From contig CM060064.1 in NCBI GenBank assembly GCA_030533445.1, positions 23,531,126 to 23,595,125 on the forward strand: DNA of 64,000 bases, read 5' to 3'. The translations under genes were made by a program, and so were the position numbers. This DNA is from Cyprinodon diabolis. Lineage: Eukaryota; Chordata; Actinopteri; Cyprinodontiformes; Cyprinodontidae. Position 1 is the stretch's first letter. Every line of letters starts with the position of its first letter. Shown here piece after piece: positions 58,026 through 64,000 of the stretch. The notes under the pieces were generated by a model. The model made no database searches. It was not told the DNA's origin and was given only the letters and a program-made list of their open reading frames with translations.

Positions 58026-59649
58026 GAAATTTCGCTTTGCATACACCCTGTGTATACAAAATGACAAAAGTTGACTAACTGAAATCTAAGTTAACGGTTC
58101 TCATCACCCCAACTTTGTTCAAGGAGAAGAGGAATAAGTACACCTGATTGCCTGTCTGCTTGACCTCCAAATTTGTGATGTTCACCTATTTATATTTAAA
58201 GGCTGTCAGCTCCACATTATCCAGGATCCAGCAGCTAAGCAGAAAACAAGAAAACAAAGGCCATTTAAAAAAGTCCAAACATTTGATTTAAGGAGCAGAT
58301 ACTTGCAATGCTCAGGCCCCTCATATGCATGGTGTCTTAAATAGAAGATACCAAGGGTATATCTGTTCTTTTTACTTGATGAAACACAAAGGAGGTGAGA
58401 TTTTGAGGCAACCCATAACATCTTTATTTATAATGAGCAACATGTGTAAATGTTTACTCCCAGACCAAAGCAATACCACTTTCTTCCTTCCTCTCCCCCA
58501 CACATGAGTGTAACTTTATTATAAAACGATGGAGAAAATCAGGGGGAGACATTGTGGCTTTGAAGTGTTCAACCAGTCTGTTTGCATTACTGCAGTCAAA
58601 GACTGTCAAATTTGGGAACTGAGACAAAACATGTGGTCAGGTTGGATAACTCTTAATTCCCCCTCCAATTATTTTCTCAGATTCAGAGCTGCCGTCCCAT
58701 CCTCTAACTGAGTCAGCAGGTAAACATGTGAAAATACTTTTAAAAGTAATGCTTCAATGATTGCAGTTTCCTAATTTTTCATTAACATTAATTGACCAAT
58801 TTGTATATAGAGCCTAAGTCTTAATGATGTATAAATATAATGAGATATAAGCTCACATTTTCTAAGCCAGTTTTCAAAATGAGTTAGACAGAGATGCAGG
58901 TAAAGTAAGCAAAATGTGTAGTGCTGAAAAGTCATGAAGAAATATTACGTACCTATACCTCTACTTTCTGCTCCAGTTAAGTTATAAAAAAGCTAGATCA
59001 AGAGCAAACAGGAATGTATATTTCTCTATCCAATGCACACAGTAAGGAAGACAGCAATAGGGAGCAGAAATAGAAAAATAAACATTAAGCATAACGAGTA
59101 CAAGTCAGCAAACAGCAGCATGTTAGGGTTACCATTGCAACCATAAGATGATAACCATGTGCCAGCTGGTTTAGACATACTAGGAAAAAAACAATTCTGT
59201 CATCAAAAGTTCAAATATGTTGAATGTGATAAACACTATGACTTGAGAAATCATTACATTTGCATTATAAGAATTTGGAATTTCCAACTTGCAGAAGCAC
59301 TCAGTTTCCGGTCTTGTTACATTTAACAAAAGCAAGACACTAACTTTTTCACTCTACCCCTTTAGGTGACAGTAATATGCTCTAATTGGGCTTGGAGCTA
59401 CACAAAAGGGAAGGGAGAGTTGCATTTTCGGCCAAAACACACATCTTTGCTAAACAACACAGGGCCTTTTAACTGGACGTTCCTTTGGTCCAATGAAAGC
59501 AAAAAAATAGCCTTTAGAAACAAAAACTGTAAGGGTGCTGGAAATGAGGATAAAATAGAGAGCTACTCTATCCTGTAGGACTGGCCAAATGTTATTTGAA
59601 AACATGTACATTTGACCTTTTAGGTACACCTACTTTAGCTATCGTTTTA

Positions 59650-60258
59650 CCCAATGCCCATTGTTAAGAATGGTAGAAGTAGTGTTGCACGGAGCCCACC
59701 TGCCCCACCCATCCTCACAAGCTTCTACAGAAGCATGATAGAGAGCGTTCTGACCAGCTGTCTCACTGTGTGGTGTGGAGGCTGCAGCGCCTCAGACTGT
59801 AAGAATGTGAGAAGAGTAGTAAGAACAGCAGACAGGATCATCAGGGCTCCTCTTCCCTCCATTAAAGAAATTTCATCCCAGCGCTGCGTGTATCGAGCCT
59901 GTAACATCATCAATGACCCCTCACACCCCAACCATGGACTGTTCTCCCTGTTGGAAGAGACTGTGCAGCTTTCAATGCAGGGTTCAGCAGATTCTGCAAC
60001 AGCTTCTTCCCCACTGCCACCAGACTGCTGAACTTTTGAAAAAACTCTAAATCTAACACCAGACCAAAAGTACTGCATATTTGCACCACTTATATTAATG
60101 CTGTGATCTTCCATATCAATGCGTTTTTGCACCATGTCTTTCTCTCACACTGTTTACATTTGATCACAGCTGCACTTTATGGAATGGAAATGTTCTAAAA
60201 GCTGTACAAAACAAAATTTCATTTTTTATATACTGACAATAAAAGTTGTCTAAGTATA
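59650..60258 (+). pseudogene. L2-type LINE, 5'-truncated 3' end
   Basis: Reads PPILTSFYRSMIESVLTSCL, then VWCGGCSASDCKNVRRVV, RTADRIIRAPLPSI and DPSHPNHGLFSLL: the C-terminus of an L2-clade reverse transcriptase. One shift near 59975 follows, after which FNAGFSRFCNSFFPTATRLL and a stop occur in another frame. A 3' untranslated region ends with ACAATAAAAGTTGTC. The first half is missing, as usual for target-primed insertions. Confidence 0.85.
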
Positions 60259-60259
60259 A

Positions 60260-60535
60260 AGGCTAATTTATACTTGGAAACTAGGTCATCTGCGTAGGTG
60301 TCGCTCCTTTTTTTCGCCCTCATGTCCCTCCGTTGTCTGACAAACTTGCCCCCACTACCTCACCGCCTCGGCCGTATCTCAACCCGCAGCTAGTTGGTGA
60401 TTGTCCCTCTTGCGTTGTGCGGTGGAATTACATAGCACAGACCACGCTTCAAAATTGGCCATAAATCACAAATATCTGCGTCATATCTGCGACAAGCTCA
60501 CTGCGACACACTGCTGCGGGAGTATAACCAGCCCT
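60260..60535. mobile_element. Harbinger-like MITE, copy 2
   Basis: A 276-bp element between TAA duplicates (60257-60259 and 60536-60538). Ends AGGCTAATTTATACT and, reverse-complemented, AGGGCTGGTTATACT. It shares long segments with 24018-24410 but is shorter inside. It sits at the very 3' end of the LINE fragment. Confidence 0.8.
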
Positions 60536-60839
60536 TAAGTCAAAAAAGCGAAGCTGGAAAGACTGTACCAGAATAAGGCCTAACCAAAGTGAAGGTCCAA
60601 GTGTTATGCAAGACCTTATGCCATAATGCTATCCAGCCTTTTCCTATTGCCCCACATCACAAATCAATAAGCTCCTAAAAAAAGATTCCTGCCAGCTCAC
60701 CTGAGTCAACAAACAAGTAGCTATCAGGAAATCCTCCAGTTTGCTTAAAACCACAGAAGTGAAGTTGAAGATGCCATAATACTATTTTAACAAACCCACT
60801 ATCATTTCGACATATCAGTCAGCACTGCGAGAAACACAT

Positions 60840-61310
60840 TCTTTGTTTTCTCCAGTGCATTTAATACAGTTTAGTGTGATGTACTCTGTCAGAAACTCCA
60901 TAAGACTCAGATGGAGGTCAGCTGGCTTTTACCTAAAACGCCAATGACAATATGAGAGACTGAAGGTTGATGTGTCTCACCAGGTATTAAACAACTTAGG
61001 AGCACAACAGGGGTCTGTATCTAACCATTACATTTTACTCACATTACATGTACACATCACACTTTAATTACAGGACATCGGCAGAAATACTCAGATGATT
61101 CTGTTATCATGGGGTATACCAGAGATGGACAAGAGATAATTGTAGATTTCTGGAAAACAGAAGATGATTGCTCCAATAGAACCTATCCAGATGAATAGGA
61201 AGATTTTTTTTTTTAAATGAGGAACATCCCCTTGATCAGACTGTCATACTGTACAACAACAGAGAGTCATCAACTCAGTCCAAGACCCTAACCAATTTCA
61301 GGAGCCATCA
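60840..61310 (+). pseudogene. LINE reverse transcriptase core remnant
   Basis: At 61085-61135 the frame reads KYSDDSVIMGYTRDGQE, the catalytic YADD box of an L2-like reverse transcriptase with both aspartates kept. Upstream, LNNLGAQQGSVSN corresponds to the GAPQGSVLSP motif. Stops lie throughout the rest. Confidence 0.7.
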
Positions 61311-62674
61311 ATGTCTACAAAACATATTAAAGAAACCACTATAATATCAGTTAAAACAACATTTTTATTTCTGATCTGAGTTTAAATATGATAATATAAA
61401 ATAAGATATGAACTCCCATAATCTCATGTAGGATGAAAATGTAATAATTTATTGTTAATGATATATGTCTCCTATACCCGTGCAGTTCACTCCAAGAACT
61501 TAACAAACGAAACAGAAAACAAGATCAAAATGTGTGTTTCCTTTCCCATTTGGCTCGGCATTAGATTGAGCAGACTGAACATCGGGCCAATCCTGCAGAA
61601 CTGTAACCAATAAGTAGCCAACTGTGGAACCAGTGAATGATTAGCAGATTGACTGAGAGCAAAGAAACAAACTCTATGCTTTCTATTTTTCTGTGTATCC
61701 ACATGTTCATCCCCACTCTTGACTTCCCTTCTATTTCCTCATTTTATATTCAGCCTGGATCACAACAAATATTGCAAAGGCCAGGGTGATGCACTTAATT
61801 GTCCTTAATCCAAGAAATGGAAGGAATGCAGGCCAATCATTATCAGAAGTAGAGATTTGTTTAGCTGTCTCCTGCACAGGACGTGAACCCACAGTAGCAC
61901 TGTGATGGCCAAGTCCAGAGAAGTAACCACAAGAGCTCGGCTCGCACTGAGGTCTGGCCTCTCCCTTCAACAACCATGCTGTGGTCAACTGACCAGGAAG
62001 GCAGTGCAGGGGAAAATGACTAAAAATAAACACCATGCAATTTCCAATCTAAAGCTACGATCACAATCCAGTATTTTATTCAAAGAAGGAGAGGCATCTA
62101 GAAGCAGAGAGCATCTACTAGGCAGTAAAAGCTCACTTGCATAACCATTCCCTGTACTGTCTCTGCAGTGGCTACCCTGTACATTGTCCAACATCCAAAA
62201 ATTCCTTTAAAACCAGATGATATTTAATGGTGTCTATTATAAATCCTTTAATAAATTTATTTGGGGTCTCTCTGTGAAGGTATGTGACACTGAAGTACAC
62301 CTGATGCATGAATGAGAAACCACAACAGTAATCTTAAATTCCTGTCAGGCAACAATGTTGGACAATGCATTCTTTTGAAAGTGGCCTTCTGCTGTGAAAA
62401 CTCTTCAAAATGCAGACAAGAGAAAAACCTCAGCTCTGCATGACAATGAGAATGGCAATTCAAAGGAGGAACCTGTACTTTACATAACATCTCATTTTAC
62501 ATAGTTTCTCATTACGGGACCAGAAGAAAATGCAGAACAACAATTGCCTCTGAAGTTTAAATTGGTAAAGTCACAGTCCAGAACTGGAATGTGACACCAG
62601 CAGACCACAAGCAGTATGACAGAGAACAGATTTAAGGATGCATGATACATTTTTATCTAACAGACAACCTTGGT

Positions 62675-62782
62675 TGTCAGGGCCCACAGCCCTTCGTGTT
62701 TCAGATGTTTCTCTACCACAGTAAACCTGTTTAAAATGACTATATTACTTTCTCAGCATGTCATAGAGAGTGGGCCCTGACA
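62675..62782. mobile_element. Small palindromic-ended element (possible MITE)
   Basis: TGTCAGGGCCCAC at one end and its exact reverse complement at the other, 108 bases in all. It is followed by AGGAAACGCTGATCTAAA, a phrase often found at fish hAT remnants. No target duplication recognised. Confidence 0.5.
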
Positions 62783-62918
62783 AGCGGCATTAGGAAACGC
62801 TGATCTAAATAAATTCACTGGATCCATGCCCTTCTGGTACGTTAACCCCCCATTTAGGGCTTAAAGTTAAGAAAGGGGGATTTTCCCAGAAATTAAAGGT
62901 CAGATTCATCTAAAAAGT

Positions 62919-63084
62919 TTCAATTTGCATGTTTCCAAGCAATACAAGGCCTTGTCTATATAAAGTATCAAACTCACTGCGGATCCAGACATTTGAATTG
63001 AGAGAGCTTCCTGGAGGGGAAGCGAAACGTCTTCAAATATTGGAAACCAAGTGGAGTGGATTGTTTTTTTAAACTTTTACGAAA
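62919..63084 (+). repeat. Short dispersed repeat with hammerhead-like motif, copy 5
   Basis: A 166-bp insertion flanked by a 12-bp duplication CATCTAAAAAGT (62907-62918 and 63085-63096). Inside: TTTGCATGTTTCCAAGCAAT, GCGGATCCAGACATTTGAAT, a GCTTCC/GGAAGC stem, GCGAAACGTCTTCAAAT, and a truncated T-rich tail. It lacks the GGAATGACTATGACC end. Confidence 0.82.
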
Positions 63085-63399
63085 CATCTAAAAAGTCTTA
63101 ATTGATGGATGGCACTCTTGCAGTTATGCCCCCCCCCCCCTCAAAAAAAAAAAATCACAACAACAAAAAACTAAAATCCATATACAGTACTCTGGCTGTG
63201 GTGGGGCCTAAAAAAAATTTGCCAATCTAATTTGCCTGCTGTCAAAAGTTCATTGGCTACTTGTATGTGTTAGGTTTTATTATTTATACATCATGTGCAT
63301 TGTTATTTTGTTAGTCAGATTAGACAGAGCAGAAGGCCTTCCTTCACATTGTGGATGTCACTTTGTGTACGGAGGTCATCTAATCAGGACAGCCTTCGT

Positions 63400-63880
63400 G
63401 TCTGTAAGAATACACAGGATATGGGCACATCTTGGAGCCGGTCTGATAGGAGAGCTGCTGTATCTGTAACCCTGAGACAGAGAGGCAACCTGCATGGAGT
63501 TCAAGACATGGATGGCGTGTCAGTTTCTGATACGGACAGCTAAGCATCCACATGATGCAACACAGACTCAGAAGGTATAAGAAGCAGGAGATGACGTTGT
63601 TCGGGGCTCAAACTTTGCCGGACGCTTGCGGACGTGATTTTTGAGACCACAGCTGTGCATAGCTCTAAGCATTTTTCTCTGTCCTGTAACGACCTGGTCT
63701 GGAATAAACTCTGTTACTTTTTTACTCCTGTTTTTATAGTCATTTTTTATATGGTTTTACCCAGTTTGAGTTAAGAGTAGTAAATAACTTGCTCCCAGGA
63801 AAAGAACCGGTGAGGAGGCCCCCGGAGCGCTACAGCCTTTACTTCCAAGGGGACAAATCCTCCTCACTTTAACATATGTC
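63400..63880 (+). repeat. Possible LTR-like fragment (uncertain)
   Basis: GC-richer than its surroundings. It contains GGAATAAACTCTGTTAC (an AATAAA signal followed by a T-rich stretch) and a CCGGTGAGGAGGCCCCCGGA block, which suggests the R-U5 part of an LTR. No matching second LTR, TG..CA ends or target duplication was defined. Confidence 0.3.
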
Positions 63881-64000
63881 AATCAAACATTTTGCGTATG
63901 CGCCGCCATGATGTTATTTACGTAGGCTCCGAGGGTAACTCATATGCTGTCTGGCTAGCGGTTCACCATTATGCTGATGCACGAAGAAAGTACCCATACA

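Larger units (their letters stand above)
56571..64000 (-). other. fhod3: Presumed upstream fhod3 intron sequence
   Basis: No exon resembling the FHOD3 N-terminus (RVQFLDDTDPF-like) was found on the minus strand here. The stretch is filled with a (TA)n tract, a solo LTR, LINE pieces, a MITE and unassigned DNA (notably 58023-59640 and 61311-62670). Confidence 0.5.

Noticed and set aside
57879..58067. Frames rich in YIYIYI near AT tracts
   Set aside because: A pure product of the dinucleotide repeat, open on both strands.
59725..60135. 136-codon minus-strand frame
   Set aside because: A shadow of the L2 LINE sequence on the plus strand.
56571..64000. First coding exon of fhod3
   Set aside because: No minus-strand sequence resembling the FHOD3 N-terminus with a donor site was found.
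1..64000. CRISPR array, operon or phage-type defence system
   Set aside because: No regularly spaced repeats, ribosome-binding sites or prokaryotic gene density. The sequence is vertebrate.

Overview
The window is vertebrate nuclear DNA, almost certainly from a teleost fish. It is AT-rich, nearly gene-free and crowded with repeats typical of bony fish: Tc1/mariner elements, a chromodomain Ty3/gypsy element with solo LTRs, several hAT and Harbinger-like MITEs, L2-type LINE fragments, a tRNA-derived SINE, and long (TA)n and poly-G/C tracts. I saw no bacterial-type operon, CRISPR array or rRNA gene. The species cannot be fixed from the sequence alone.

The only host coding sequence I can support is two small internal exons on the minus strand, 56464-56570 and 45238-45302. 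Both have good splice sites, and they join in phase. The encoded peptide matches the N-terminal region of the formin FHOD3, just before its FH3 domain. The window is therefore mostly intron of an fhod3 orthologue transcribed right to left: the 11.2-kb intron between the exons is complete, the next (downstream) intron fills at least the left 45 kb, and the intron before the first of the two exons fills the right end.

Layout. 1-590: LINE reverse-transcriptase remnant. 5.6-6.6 kb: decayed Tc1-like element. 9.1, 15.3, 36.8, 51.4 and 62.9 kb: copies of one short repeat family with a hammerhead-like motif. 18.3-18.9 kb: MITE. 21.2-22.8 kb: complete Tc1-like transposon with an open transposase frame and two identical 202-bp terminal inverted repeats. 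24.0-30.5 kb: a Harbinger-like MITE, then a hAT MITE split by a full-length chromovirus (LTR, gag, pol, LTR) with its 5-bp target duplication intact. 32.4-33.1 kb: two hAT MITEs and a repeat tail. 34.0, 53.5 and 56.9 kb: three solo LTRs of the same gypsy lineage. 39.1 and 42.7 kb: further Tc1 wrecks. 41.9 kb: SINE. 46.6 and 49.4 kb: two copies of one hAT family. 57.6-61.3 kb: LINE fragments and a second Harbinger-like MITE.

The best candidates for a currently functional unit are the Tc1 transposon at 21155-22766 and the two fhod3 exons. The gypsy copy is young by LTR comparison, but it is dead: both catalytic aspartates of its reverse transcriptase are replaced, and its frames are broken. The most curious unexplained structure is a near-perfect 60-bp inverted repeat at 51306-51435.
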